Shown here in pieces: positions 1-9,262 of a stretch of DNA of 64,000 bases. Position 1 is the stretch's first letter. Every line of letters begins with the position of its first letter. The stretch covers positions 434,001 through 498,000 of the forward strand of contig NZ_JACVZE010000002.1 in the NCBI RefSeq assembly GCF_015461805.1, given 5' to 3'. This DNA is from Pseudomonas pisciculturae (GTDB lineage: Bacteria > Pseudomonadota > Gammaproteobacteria > Pseudomonadales > Pseudomonadaceae). The notes under the pieces are model-generated. The model was not told the DNA's origin, searched no databases, and worked only from the letters and a program-made list of their open reading frames with translations. The translations under genes were made by a program, and so were the position numbers.

Positions 1-233
1 CCAAACCCCTCGCGCACGCCGGGTAATAGCAGGCGCGCCGCCTCGGTGAGTTGCAGGGTGCGACCACTGCGCTGAAACAGGCGGCAGGCGAAATGCTCCT
101 CAAGCGTGCGGATATGTCGGCTCACCGCGCTTTGGGTAATCGACAATTCCTCCGCTGCGCGGGTGAACGAGTTGTGTCGAGACGCGGCTTCGAATGCCCG
201 CAAAGCATAAAGAGGAGGAAGACGACGAGACAT
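1..233 (-). CDS. LysR-family transcriptional regulator, N-terminal part only (cut by window edge)
   Basis: The ATG lies at 233 and the frame runs leftward off the window, so about 77 residues are visible. They form the winged helix-turn-helix of a LysR regulator: the peptide starts MSRRLPPLYALRAFEAA, followed by the typical SFTRAAEELSITQSAVSRHI recognition region. The beginning resembles the GcvA-like subgroup. The gene is divergent from the MATE exporter at 392, a common layout for a LysR regulator controlling its neighbour, but the effector is unknown. The effector-binding domain is not in the window. Confidence 0.85.
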   Translation of the reverse strand, partial: MSRRLPPLYALRAFEAASRHNSFTRAAEELSITQSAVSRHIRTLEEHFACRLFQRSGRTLQLTEAARLLLPGVREGF

Positions 234-391
234 GAAGAAAACTCCGACAGCAGGACAGCGAAACCCTACCAGAATCAATCAGGCATGAGTTTTAATCATG
301 CAGAGCATCGTTTTTATCCCTTTGTGCAATGGGCTGGGAGCGCCGAGAATCAACCCTTCCACAACCCCCTGACTAGTTGAGCGTGATGATC

Positions 392-1789
392 ATGCAGCAT
401 CCTGCACGTACCGAACTCTGGGCCATCTTGCGGCTATCGGGGCCGTTGATTGCCTCACAGTTGGCGCACATGCTGATGGTGTTGACCGACACCCTGATGA
501 TGGCGCGCCTGAGCCCCGAAGCATTGGCCGGCGGCGGTCTGGGCGCAGCCAGCTATTCGTTCGTGTCGATCTTCTGCATCGGCGTGATTGCCGCCGTGGG
601 CACCCTGGTGGCGATCCGTCACGGTGCGGGCGATATCGAAGGCGCTACCCGCCTGACCCAAGCCGGGCTATGGCTCGCCTGGCTGATGGCCCTGGCGGCC
701 GGCTTGTTGCTGTGGAACCTCAAACCGCTGCTGCTGATGTTTGGCCAGACCGAAACCAACGTGCAGTCGGCGGGGCAATTCCTCACGATCCTGCCGTTCG
801 CCCTGCCCGGCTACCTGAGCTTCATGGCCTTGCGCGGCTTCACCAGCGCCATCGGCAAGGCTACCCCGGTGATGGTGATCAGCCTGTGCGGCACCGTGCT
901 CAACTACCTGCTCAACCACGCCTTGATCGAGGGCATGTTCGGCCTGCCCAAACTCGGCCTGATGGGCATCGGCCTGGTGACCGCGATCGTCGCCAATGGC
1001 ATGGCGCTGGCGTTGATCTGGTACATCCGCAGTAACCGTGCGTATGCCGCTTACCCGCTGAGCAGCGGCCTGTTGCGCCTCAACACTCAGTACCTGCGCG
1101 AGCTGTGGCGCCTGGGCCTGCCGATTGGCGGCACGTATGCAGTGGAGGTCGGGCTGTTTGCCTTTGCCGCGCTGTGCATGGGCACCATGGGCAGCACGCA
1201 GTTGGCGGCGCATCAGATCGCCCTGCAGATTGTCTCGGTGGCATTCATGGTGCCGGCGGGGATGTCCTACGCAGTGACCATGCGTATCGGCCAGCATTAC
1301 GGTGCCGGGCAATTACTGCACGCGCGCATGGCCGGTCGGGTCGGTATGAGCTTTGGTGCTGTGGTGATGTTGGGCTTTGCCGTCGTGTTGTGGCTGTTTT
1401 CCGACCCGCTGATAGGGCTGTTCCTGAACCACAACGACCCGGCGTTCCACGACGTGATCGTATTGGCCGTCAGCCTGTTGGCTGTAGCGGCGTGGTTCGA
1501 ATTGTTCGACGGCGTGCAGACCATCGCCATGGGCTGCATTCGTGGGCTCAAAGACGCCAAGACCACCTTCCTGGTGGGCCTGGGTTGCTATTGGCTGATC
1601 GGTGCACCGTCCGCCTGGTTGATGGCGTTTACCTGGGGCTGGGGGCCAACCGGTGTGTGGTGGGGCTTGGCGCTGGGGCTGGCGTGTGCGGCGGTGAGTT
1701 TGACTTGGGCGTTTGAGGTGAAGATGAAGCGGATGATTCGGCAGGAGCCGAATGTTCAAACCTCATTTCAACCGGCACAAGCAGAGTAA
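392..1789 (+). CDS. MATE-family multidrug efflux transporter (NorM-like)
   Basis: An inner-membrane cation/drug antiporter of the MATE family, about 465 residues and roughly twelve hydrophobic segments in two homologous halves. The first half opens with LAGPL-like and ASQLAHMLMVLTDTLMMARL sequence, typical of the family's first helices. It is a positional counterpart of the MATE gene next to proE/rep in P. aeruginosa. The start is uncertain: TTG at 377, ATG at 386 and ATG at 392 are all in frame. I chose 392 because the conserved part begins there and a weak GAG lies about 8 bases upstream. It is divergent from the LysR gene and convergent with the GGDEF/EAL gene, with a REPIN between them. 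The substrate cannot be told from sequence. Confidence 0.88.
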   Translation: MQHPARTELWAILRLSGPLIASQLAHMLMVLTDTLMMARLSPEALAGGGLGAASYSFVSIFCIGVIAAVGTLVAIRHGAGDIEGATRLTQAGLWLAWLMALAAGLLLWNLKPLLLMFGQTETNVQSAGQFLTILPFALPGYLSFMALRGFTSAIGKATPVMVISLCGTVLNYLLNHALIEGMFGLPKLGLMGIGLVTAIVANGMALALIWYIRSNRAYAAYPLSSGLLRLNTQYLRELWRLGLPIGGTYAVEVGLFAFAALCMGTMGSTQLAAHQIALQIVSVAFMVPAGMSYAVTMRIGQHYGAGQLLHARMAGRVGMSFGAVVMLGFAVVLWLFSDPLIGLFLNHNDPAFHDVIVLAVSLLAVAAWFELFDGVQTIAMGCIRGLKDAKTTFLVGLGCYWLIGAPSAWLMAFTWGWGPTGVWWGLALGLACAAVSLTWAFEVKMKRMIRQEPNVQTSFQPAQAE

Positions 1790-1810
1790 GCGCCCTACTC
1801 GGTCAAAAAC

Positions 1811-1899
1811 TGTGGGAGCGGGCTTGCTCGCGAATGCGGTAGGTCAGGTGAAGATTTATTGACTGACACACTGCATTCGCGAGCAAGCCCGCTCCCACT
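1811..1899. repeat. REPIN (REP doublet), GAGCGGGCTTGCTCGCGAA subtype
   Basis: Two inverted REP units. The left unit at 1811-1840 begins TGTGGGAGCGGGCTTGC. The right unit at 1873-1898 is its reverse complement. The spacer of about 32 bases includes a GTCAGG-type stretch. The element sits between the convergent MATE and GGDEF/EAL genes. It shares the GCGGGCTTGCTCGCGAA core with the copy at 38756. Such elements are mobilised by RAYT transposases encoded elsewhere in the genome and may form long hairpins at transcript ends. Confidence 0.9.
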
Positions 1900-1917
1900 T
1901 TGGGTTGGGTTTGCAAG

Positions 1918-3582
1918 TCAGCCCAGCAGCGCTTGCTGGCCTTTGCCGAACGTCAGGTACTCCACCAACTCCGGCAGCGGCAACGGCTTGCTGATCAGAT
2001 AACCCTGGGCCTGGTCACACCCAAATAGCCGCAACAACGCCAACTGCTCAGGGGTTTCTACGCCCTCGGCCACCACTTCCAGGTTGAGGTTGTGCGCCAG
2101 GTTGATCATGGCGTGCACCAGCTTGCGGTTCTCTTCGCGCTCTTCCATGCCGCCGACAAAGCTCTTGTCGATCTTCAGCAAGGCAATCGGCAGGCTGTTG
2201 AGGTGCACGAACGATGAAAAACCGGTGCCGAAGTCATCCAGGGAAAACCGCACGCCGAGGCGGCCAAGGGCGTCCATGGTCTGTTTGACCAGGTCACTAC
2301 GGCGCATCACGGCGGTTTCGGTCAGTTCGAATTCCAGCCAGCGGGCGTCTACCCCTCGTTCGGCAATCAGTCGGCTGAGGGTCGAAAGCAATTGGCCGTC
2401 CTGGAACTGGCGGAACGACAGGTTAACTGCCATGTGCAGCGGCGGCAGGCCGCGCTCGCGCAGGTCTTGCATGTCTCGCAGGGCTCGGGAGATCACCCAG
2501 TAACCCAGCGGTACGATCAGCCCGCTCTGTTCGGCCAGGGGCACGAATTCGCTGGGCGGCAACAGGCCACGCTCACCATGGCGCCAACGTACCAAGGCTT
2601 CCAGGCCGACAATATGCCCATCGTCCAAGTCCAGTCGCGGCTGGTAATGCAATTCCAGCTCATCACGACGCAACGCCCGGCGTAACTCCGACTCCAGATC
2701 GGCCAGGCTTCGGGCATTGCGGTTGATACGTTCGTTGAAGATATGAAAGGTGCAGCCCTGGGTGCTCTTGGCTTGCTGCATGGCGATATGCGCGTGCCAC
2801 ATCAGCGGGTCGGCACCGGCACGGGCGCGCGCATGGGCGACGCCCAGGCTGCAACCGATCAACAGGCTTTCGCCGTCGACCCAGTAGGGCTCGGCCATGA
2901 CTTCGGTGATGCGCTCAGCCATCCACTCGGCGCGTTGGGGCGCACGGCGGGTGTCGATCAGCAGGGCGAATTCGTCGCTGCCCAGGCGGGCCAGTTGGTC
3001 GCCGGCTTCGAGCTGGCTTTTAAGCCGCGACACCACTTGCAGGATCAACCGGTCGCCGGCCTGGTGGCCAAGAGCGTCGTTGGCATGACGGAAGTTGTCG
3101 AGGTCCAAATGACCAAGGGCCAGGCCGCGCCCCTCGTTCTCGGCCAGCCGCGCCGCCAGTAAAGTCTGAAAACCCTGACGGTTGGCGATGCCGGTAAGTG
3201 GGTCCTGTTCGGCCAAGCGTTGCAGAGTGTTCTCCAACACCCCGCGCTCGCGCACGTGGCGCAGGCAGCGGCGCACTGTATCGGCGTCCAATACATCCCG
3301 AACCAGCCAATCGCTGACACCCAAGGGTGAAACCAGCGGCTCCTGCTCCAGCAGCAACACGCACGGCAAGCTGCAACGGCCAGGGCCGGGTTGCAGGCTG
3401 GGCGTGGTCAATAGCACTGCACTGTGGTCGTCGTCGAACAAACGACTCACCGAGTCCCAATTTGGCGCGCTGATCAGCACAGCCCCCTCGCCCATCGGCG
3501 CCAGGCACTCGCGCAACAACGCTGCCCACTCAGGCGTATCGGCCAATAGCAGCAAACGCAAGGGTTCGACAGGCGTAGACAA
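1918..3582 (-). CDS. GGDEF/EAL cyclic-di-GMP protein, likely phosphodiesterase (ProE-like)
   Basis: A 554-residue protein with three parts. Residues 1-115 look like a degenerate receiver-type domain. A GGDEF domain spans about 125-290, with the signature changed to GSDEF at 201-205. An EAL domain spans about 300-550. The EAL domain keeps its key motifs: EAL at 328-330, DDFGTG, an EGVET-type motif and a late QGYLISKP. This points to hydrolysis of cyclic-di-GMP; the cyclase half may only bind GTP or be weak. By position next to rep it matches PA5295 (ProE), a phosphodiesterase affecting exopolysaccharide in P. aeruginosa. The start is a TTG at 3582 with an AGGGAG ribosome binding site about 6 bases upstream. 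It is divergent from rep. Confidence 0.88.
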   Translation of the reverse strand: MSTPVEPLRLLLLADTPEWAALLRECLAPMGEGAVLISAPNWDSVSRLFDDDHSAVLLTTPSLQPGPGRCSLPCVLLLEQEPLVSPLGVSDWLVRDVLDADTVRRCLRHVRERGVLENTLQRLAEQDPLTGIANRQGFQTLLAARLAENEGRGLALGHLDLDNFRHANDALGHQAGDRLILQVVSRLKSQLEAGDQLARLGSDEFALLIDTRRAPQRAEWMAERITEVMAEPYWVDGESLLIGCSLGVAHARARAGADPLMWHAHIAMQQAKSTQGCTFHIFNERINRNARSLADLESELRRALRRDELELHYQPRLDLDDGHIVGLEALVRWRHGERGLLPPSEFVPLAEQSGLIVPLGYWVISRALRDMQDLRERGLPPLHMAVNLSFRQFQDGQLLSTLSRLIAERGVDARWLEFELTETAVMRRSDLVKQTMDALGRLGVRFSLDDFGTGFSSFVHLNSLPIALLKIDKSFVGGMEEREENRKLVHAMINLAHNLNLEVVAEGVETPEQLALLRLFGCDQAQGYLISKPLPLPELVEYLTFGKGQQALLG

Positions 3583-3837
3583 GCTAGCTCCCTAGACTCT
3601 GCAAGATTTCGTTGGCGGCGGGCATTATGACGTGCGGCCTGATAATCACCAATGATAGGGGTTATCAAATACACGGATTACAAACAATAGTCCTAAATGC
3701 CCTCACATCCTGCGGCAAAGTATCAAAACCGGCAAATTTAGATCGAGTGGTACGTCACACTGTCGTTCTGACAGAGCAGAATCCTGCCAGCCTGTTAAAA
3801 TGCCCGCCCTTTTGAATAACGACCCCTAAAATTCTGT
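3583..3837. other. Divergent intergenic region between the GGDEF/EAL gene and rep
   Basis: This 255-base AT-richer spacer must hold promoters for both flanking genes. A TTAAAAT stretch near 3795-3801 is a plausible -10 for rep, but no well-spaced -35 stands out. I see no repeat, RNA gene or credible small gene; a 67-codon frame across it has no recognisable content. Confidence 0.5.
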
Positions 3838-5847
3838 ATGTCCCGACTCAACCCCCGGCAGCAAGAAGCCGTGAACTACGTCGGCGGCCCTCTATTGGTG
3901 CTCGCCGGTGCTGGCTCCGGCAAGACCAGCGTGATCACCCGCAAGATCGCGCACCTGATCCAGAACTGTGGCATCCGCGCCCAGTACATCGTCGCCATGA
4001 CCTTTACCAACAAGGCAGCGCGCGAGATGAAAGAGCGCGTCGGCACCCTGCTCAAGGGTGGCGAAGGCCGCGGCCTCACCGTGTGTACCTTCCACAACCT
4101 GGGGCTCAACATCATCCGCAAGGAGCATGTGCGGCTGGGCTACAAGCCGGGGTTCTCGATCTTCGACGAGACCGACGTGAAGTCGCTGATGACCGACATC
4201 ATGCAAAAGGAGTACGCAGGCGACGACGGCGTGGATGAGATCAAGAACATGATCGGCGCCTGGAAAAACGACCTGATCCTGCCGCCCCAAGCCCTGGAAA
4301 ACGCGCGCAACCCCAAGGAACAGACCGCCGCCATCGTTTACACCCACTATCAGCGCACGCTCAAGGCGTTTAACGCGGTGGATTTCGACGATCTGATCCT
4401 GCTGCCGGTAAAGCTGTTCGAAGAGCACGCCGACATTCTGGAGAAATGGCAGAACAAGGTGCGCTACCTGCTGGTGGACGAATACCAGGACACCAACGCC
4501 AGCCAATACCTGCTGGTAAAGATGCTCATCGGCAAGCGCAACCAGTTCACCGTGGTGGGCGACGACGACCAGTCGATCTACGCCTGGCGCGGCGCCCGCC
4601 CGGAAAACCTGATGCTGCTCAAGGACGACTACCCGTCCTTGAAAGTGGTGATGCTGGAGCAGAACTACCGCTCCACCAGCCGCATCCTGCGCTGCGCCAA
4701 CGTGCTGATCTCCAACAACCCCCACGAGTTTGAAAAACAACTGTGGAGTGAGATGGGCCACGGCGACGAGATTCGCGTGATCCGCTGCCGCAACGAAGAC
4801 GCCGAAGCCGAGCGCGTCGCCGTCGAGTTGTTGACCCTGCACTTGCGCACCGACCGGCCGTACAGCGACTTTGCGATCCTGTATCGCGGCAACTACCAGG
4901 CCAAGCTGATTGAGCTGAAGTTGCAGCATCACCAGATTCCCTATCGCCTGTCGGGCGGCAACAGCTTTTTCGGGCGCCAGGAAGTAAAAGACCTGATGGC
5001 CTACTTCCGGCTGATCGTGAACCCGGACGACGACAACGCCTTCCTGCGCGTGATCAACGTGCCGCGCCGGGAAATCGGCTCCACCACCCTGGAAAAGCTC
5101 GGCAACTACGCCACCGAACGCAAGATCTCGATGTACGCCGCCACCGACGAAATCGGCCTGGGCGAACACCTGGACACCCGCTTCACCGACCGCCTGTCGC
5201 GCTTCAAGCGCTTCATGGACAAGGTGCGCGAGCAATGCGCCGGCGAAGACCCGATCAGCGCCCTGCGCAGCATGGTCATGGACATCGACTATGAAAACTG
5301 GCTGCGCACCAACAGCTCCAGCGACAAGGCCGCGGATTACCGCATGGGCAACGTCTGGTTCCTGATCGAAGCCCTGAAGAACACCCTGGAAAAAGACGAA
5401 GACGGCGAGATGACCGTCGAAGACGCCATCGGCAAACTGGTGCTGCGCGACATGCTCGAACGCCAGCAGGAAGAAGAAGACGGCGCTGAAGGTGTACAGA
5501 TGATGACCTTGCATGCCTCCAAGGGCCTGGAATTCCCCTACGTGTTCATCATGGGCATGGAAGAGGAAATCCTCCCGCACCGCTCCAGTATCGAAGCCGA
5601 CACCATCGAAGAAGAACGCCGCCTGGCCTACGTGGGCATTACCCGCGCGCGCCAGACACTGGCCTTCACCTTTGCCGCCAAGCGCAAGCAATACGGCGAA
5701 ATCATCGATTGTGCCCCCAGCCGGTTCCTGGATGAGCTGCCGCCGGACGACCTGGCCTGGGAAGGCACTGACGACACCCCGACCGAGGTGAAGGCCGTTC
5801 GCGGCAACACCGCCCTGGCGGACATACGCGCGATGTTAAAGCGCTAG
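3838..5847 (+). CDS. rep: ATP-dependent DNA helicase Rep
   Basis: Superfamily 1A 3'-5' helicase of 669 residues, the normal length for Rep. It clears proteins and restarts replication forks. The start MSRLNPRQQEAV matches the family N-terminus. Walker A (AGAGSGKT) lies at 23-30, followed by motif Ia (TFTNKAAREMKERV), motif II (LLVDEYQDTN), motif III (GDDDQSIYAWRGA), motif IV (LEQNYRS), motif V (TLHASKGLEFPYVF) and motif VI (EERRLAYVGITRA). All are intact. The next gene xpt follows after 58 bases in the same direction, with no terminator visible between them. Confidence 0.97.
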   Translation: MSRLNPRQQEAVNYVGGPLLVLAGAGSGKTSVITRKIAHLIQNCGIRAQYIVAMTFTNKAAREMKERVGTLLKGGEGRGLTVCTFHNLGLNIIRKEHVRLGYKPGFSIFDETDVKSLMTDIMQKEYAGDDGVDEIKNMIGAWKNDLILPPQALENARNPKEQTAAIVYTHYQRTLKAFNAVDFDDLILLPVKLFEEHADILEKWQNKVRYLLVDEYQDTNASQYLLVKMLIGKRNQFTVVGDDDQSIYAWRGARPENLMLLKDDYPSLKVVMLEQNYRSTSRILRCANVLISNNPHEFEKQLWSEMGHGDEIRVIRCRNEDAEAERVAVELLTLHLRTDRPYSDFAILYRGNYQAKLIELKLQHHQIPYRLSGGNSFFGRQEVKDLMAYFRLIVNPDDDNAFLRVINVPRREIGSTTLEKLGNYATERKISMYAATDEIGLGEHLDTRFTDRLSRFKRFMDKVREQCAGEDPISALRSMVMDIDYENWLRTNSSSDKAADYRMGNVWFLIEALKNTLEKDEDGEMTVEDAIGKLVLRDMLERQQEEEDGAEGVQMMTLHASKGLEFPYVFIMGMEEEILPHRSSIEADTIEEERRLAYVGITRARQTLAFTFAAKRKQYGEIIDCAPSRFLDELPPDDLAWEGTDDTPTEVKAVRGNTALADIRAMLKR

Positions 5848-5893
5848 AATCGACTACTTTTTAATCTACTTTCGGCGCACAACGCGCCATTAG

Positions 5894-6478
<585 letters not shown>

Positions 6479-6500
6479 TTCGATAACAACACCATTCAAA

Positions 6501-6589
6501 TGTGGGAGGGGGCTTGCTCCCGATAGCGGGGTGTCAGTCACTGGTTTGTTGACTGACACTCCCTCATCGGGAGCAAGCCCCCTCCCACA
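6501..6589. repeat. REPIN (REP doublet), GTGGGAGGGGGCTTGC subtype
   Basis: The left unit begins at 6501 (TGTGGGAGGGGGCTTGCTCC) and the inverted right unit ends at 6589. The spacer contains TGTCAGTCA and its partial complement TTGACTGACA, extending the pairing. It is placed between the convergent genes xpt and the acetyl-CoA hydrolase family gene. Confidence 0.92.
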
Positions 6590-6607
6590 TTTGCCTTGTG
6601 GTGCTTG

Positions 6608-8530
6608 TTAGTGGGCGGTCGCCTGAAGGCCAGCCAACAGCAGCCGCTGATACAGGTCCTCCTTAAGGCCTTCTGGTTGATCCAACCCCATCCGCTCCAG
6701 ATGCTTGGGAAACACCTCCGGCTCCGGCGCATCCAACGCCGCTTTGCCCAGCTCCAACATCTCCGTCAGCTTGAATTTGCTCTTGAGCCAGTTCAGCGCC
6801 CGCAACAGATCCCGCTCCTCATCCGTAAAATCACTGCCCAGCGGGTACTCCGGAAACAACCGACGATGCCGCGCCTGAATCCCCTTGAGCCGCTCCGGCG
6901 TGTTGTCGGCAAAACGCGGGGCCAGCCGGAAATCCTTGGGCAACTTGCCGGCCTTTTGCGCCCGTTCGATCAAGCCCTCCTGGAAACGTGAGTCGGTGAT
7001 ATTAAGCAGCGCCTCGATCACCTTGGCATCCGTCTTTCCACGCAAATCGGCAATGCCGTACTCGGTGATGACGATATCCCGCAGGTGCCGGGGAATGGTG
7101 CAATGCCCATAGTCCCAGACGATATTGGAACTGACCTCACCCGCCGATTCGCGCCAGCTGCGCAAGATCAGGATCGACCGCGCGCCTTCCAGCGCATGCC
7201 CCTGGGCCACAAAGTTGTACTGCCCACCCACGCCGCTAAGCACGCGGCCGTCTTCCAGTTGGTCGGCCACACCGGCGCCGAGCAAGGTCACCATGATTGC
7301 GCTGTTGATAAAGCGCGCATCCAGCCGTTGCAGGCGCTTGAGTTCTTCCTGGCCGTACAGCTCGTTGATGTAGCTGATGCGGGTCATGTTGAATTCAAGG
7401 CGCTTGGCGTGAGTCATTTCCTGCAAGCGCTGGTAAAAACTGCGCGGGCCAAGAAAGAAGCCGCCGTGGATCGACACGCCATCGGGCTGTGCAGCATCGT
7501 CCAAGGTGCCGGCATTTGCCTGCTGCTGGGTTGCCACATCCGGGTAGACCTTGCGCCGTACAACCCCCGCATCTGCCAATACCAGCAGGCCATTGACGAA
7601 CATTTCGCTGCAGCCATAGAGGCCACGGGCGAACGGCTCGACGCCGCCTTCATGGCTGATCAGCGGCGCCCATTGGTATACATCAAGGTCGGTCAGTAGC
7701 AATCGGTAAGCTTCGTTGTCGGCCTGGCGCGCCAGCAAGGCGGCAGTCAACGCATCACCCATGGAGCCGATACCGATCTGCAAGGTGCCGCCATCGCGCA
7801 CCAGCGTGCTGGCATGCAGCCCGATAAAGTGGTCCTGGAACCCCACCGGCATGTTCGGCGTGGAGAACAGCGTGGTGCTGTCTTTTTCGTCCAGCAGGTA
7901 ATCGAAGGCATCCATCCCCAGTTCCGCATCGCCGGGCATGTAGGGCAAATCGGTATGAACCTGGCCGACGATCAGGATGGTTTCCCCCGCGTCACGGCGC
8001 TTGGCGATCATCGGCAGCAGGTCGAGCGAAATATCCGGGTTGCAGCTCAAGCTCAGGCGATCAGGGTGTTCCGGGCTACTGGCCACCAGCTGCGCCACCA
8101 GGTTCAAGCCGGCAGCGTTGATGTCACGGGCAGCGTGGCTGTAGTTGCTGCTGACGTAATCCTGCTGGGCTGATTCGCTGTGAAGCAGGCTGCCAGGTTG
8201 CATGAAGAACTGCTGTACATGGATGTTTTTGGGAAGGGTGGCTTTGTGCAGGTCGGCGAGAAAATCCAGCTCGGGGTAGTCGCCAAACACCCGCTCGATA
8301 AAGGGTTCAAGAAAGCGCTTCTGCAAACCATCCCCCAGCGGCGGACGGCCCAGGCTTAGTGCGGTATAGATCGTCAGCGACCGCTGCGGCAACTTGGCGA
8401 TACGCCGGTACAGCGCGTTGACGAACAGGTTGGGTTTGCCCAGGCCCAGGGGCATGCCCATGTGGATATGCGCCGGCAAGCGCGCCAGTACGTCGTCAAC
8501 TGCTTGCTCGATTGAACACAACTGCACCAT
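6608..8530 (-). CDS. Acetyl-CoA hydrolase/transferase family protein
   Basis: A 640-residue protein with the two-domain fold of acetyl-CoA hydrolases and CoA transferases (ACH1/succinyl-CoA:acetate transferase superfamily), but longer than the usual ~500 residues. The N-terminal part contains LPAHIHMGMPLGLGKPN. The C-terminal part carries the conserved GGQYNFVAQ, RGARSILIL-like and IVTEYGIADLRGKT stretches of the AcetylCoA_hyd_C domain. An ideal AGGAGGG ribosome binding site supports the ATG at 8530. In P. aeruginosa the gene at this place beside xpt is instead poxB, so this is a local content difference. Substrate and direction (hydrolase or transferase) cannot be assigned from sequence. Confidence 0.85.
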   Translation of the reverse strand: MVQLCSIEQAVDDVLARLPAHIHMGMPLGLGKPNLFVNALYRRIAKLPQRSLTIYTALSLGRPPLGDGLQKRFLEPFIERVFGDYPELDFLADLHKATLPKNIHVQQFFMQPGSLLHSESAQQDYVSSNYSHAARDINAAGLNLVAQLVASSPEHPDRLSLSCNPDISLDLLPMIAKRRDAGETILIVGQVHTDLPYMPGDAELGMDAFDYLLDEKDSTTLFSTPNMPVGFQDHFIGLHASTLVRDGGTLQIGIGSMGDALTAALLARQADNEAYRLLLTDLDVYQWAPLISHEGGVEPFARGLYGCSEMFVNGLLVLADAGVVRRKVYPDVATQQQANAGTLDDAAQPDGVSIHGGFFLGPRSFYQRLQEMTHAKRLEFNMTRISYINELYGQEELKRLQRLDARFINSAIMVTLLGAGVADQLEDGRVLSGVGGQYNFVAQGHALEGARSILILRSWRESAGEVSSNIVWDYGHCTIPRHLRDIVITEYGIADLRGKTDAKVIEALLNITDSRFQEGLIERAQKAGKLPKDFRLAPRFADNTPERLKGIQARHRRLFPEYPLGSDFTDEERDLLRALNWLKSKFKLTEMLELGKAALDAPEPEVFPKHLERMGLDQPEGLKEDLYQRLLLAGLQATAH

Positions 8531-8623
8531 CCGACCCTCCTGAACATTCCGTGATTAGGGATTGGACAGAGAGTGGCGGGTCTTTGCTGCAAAGAACAGC
8601 CTCGAAACACAAATTGCAGACAC

Positions 8624-8652
8624 AAAAAAGCCGCTCGTAAGCGGCGTTTTTG
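8624..8652 (-). terminator. Intrinsic terminator after the c5-type cytochrome gene
   Basis: A GCCGCT/AGCGGC stem with a CGTA loop is flanked by runs of A on the left and T on the right, so it can act in both directions. It lies 16 bases beyond the cytochrome stop codon. Confidence 0.85.
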
Positions 8653-8667
8653 ACGAAGATCGGCTGG

Positions 8668-9093
8668 TTACAGGCCGGACATCTTCTTGATTGCACCCTT
8701 GAGCTCGTCATCCGTGCAATCAGCGCAGGTGCCTTTAGGCGGCATGGCATTGATGCCGGTGATCGCCTTGGCCAGGATGCCATCGAGGCCGCCTTGATGG
8801 TCAGCGCGCTCTTTCCAGGCGGCGGTATCGCCGATCTTCGGCGCATTCAGCAGGCCAGAGCCATGGCATGCGTTGCAATGCTTGGCGATTACCTCATCCG
8901 GTGTTTTAGCCCCACCGCCACCGCCCGCTGCCACGGCAACTTCCATCCCCTTGCATTCCTGGCCTTGGACACACACCTGGCCAACAGGCTCCAGGCGCTT
9001 GGCAATGTCGTCGTTGGTCGCAGCTTGAGCGCTGACAGCCCATAGGGCCAGTACGGTTGCTGGTGCAGCCAGCATTTTCATAATTAGGTTCAC
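8668..9093 (-). CDS. c5-type cytochrome (periplasmic)
   Basis: A 141-residue exported monohaem cytochrome. A signal peptide of about 24 residues ends SAQAA. The haem attachment site is CNACH at 73-77. An AMPPKG segment near residue 115 supplies the distal methionine, and a later CADC pair is typical of cytochrome c5. The start is GTG at 9093 with a GAGGG site 7 bases upstream; an ATG at 9081 is an alternative. It is the positional match of cycB (PA5300) beside the PauR-like gene in P. aeruginosa. Probable role: periplasmic electron carrier. A Gly/Ala-rich linker (VAAGGGGGAK) precedes the haem domain. Confidence 0.92.
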   Translation of the reverse strand: MNLIMKMLAAPATVLALWAVSAQAATNDDIAKRLEPVGQVCVQGQECKGMEVAVAAGGGGGAKTPDEVIAKHCNACHGSGLLNAPKIGDTAAWKERADHQGGLDGILAKAITGINAMPPKGTCADCTDDELKGAIKKMSGL

Positions 9094-9262
9094 GCGTTCA
9101 CCCTCAATGGTGGCTATTCACGCCTGCGGCCACGGTTTCGCAGGCGGCGAAAGTATAGCGGTTACCCCGCCCGGCCGAAACAACCCTATTAAATAAAGGG
9201 AGATTAGGCCGCACGGTTACAACGGCGGGCGTCTCTGCAACGCTGGCAGGACGCCTCTTTTC

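Noticed and set aside
51..380. A 109-codon plus-strand frame at the left edge
   Set aside because: It runs antisense to the LysR regulator's HTH and has no independent coding evidence.
3892..5691. A 599-codon open frame on the minus strand opposite rep
   Set aside because: It is an antisense shadow of a GC-rich gene. Rep has full family motifs in the other strand, and the antisense product (long runs of V, G, H, Q) resembles no family.
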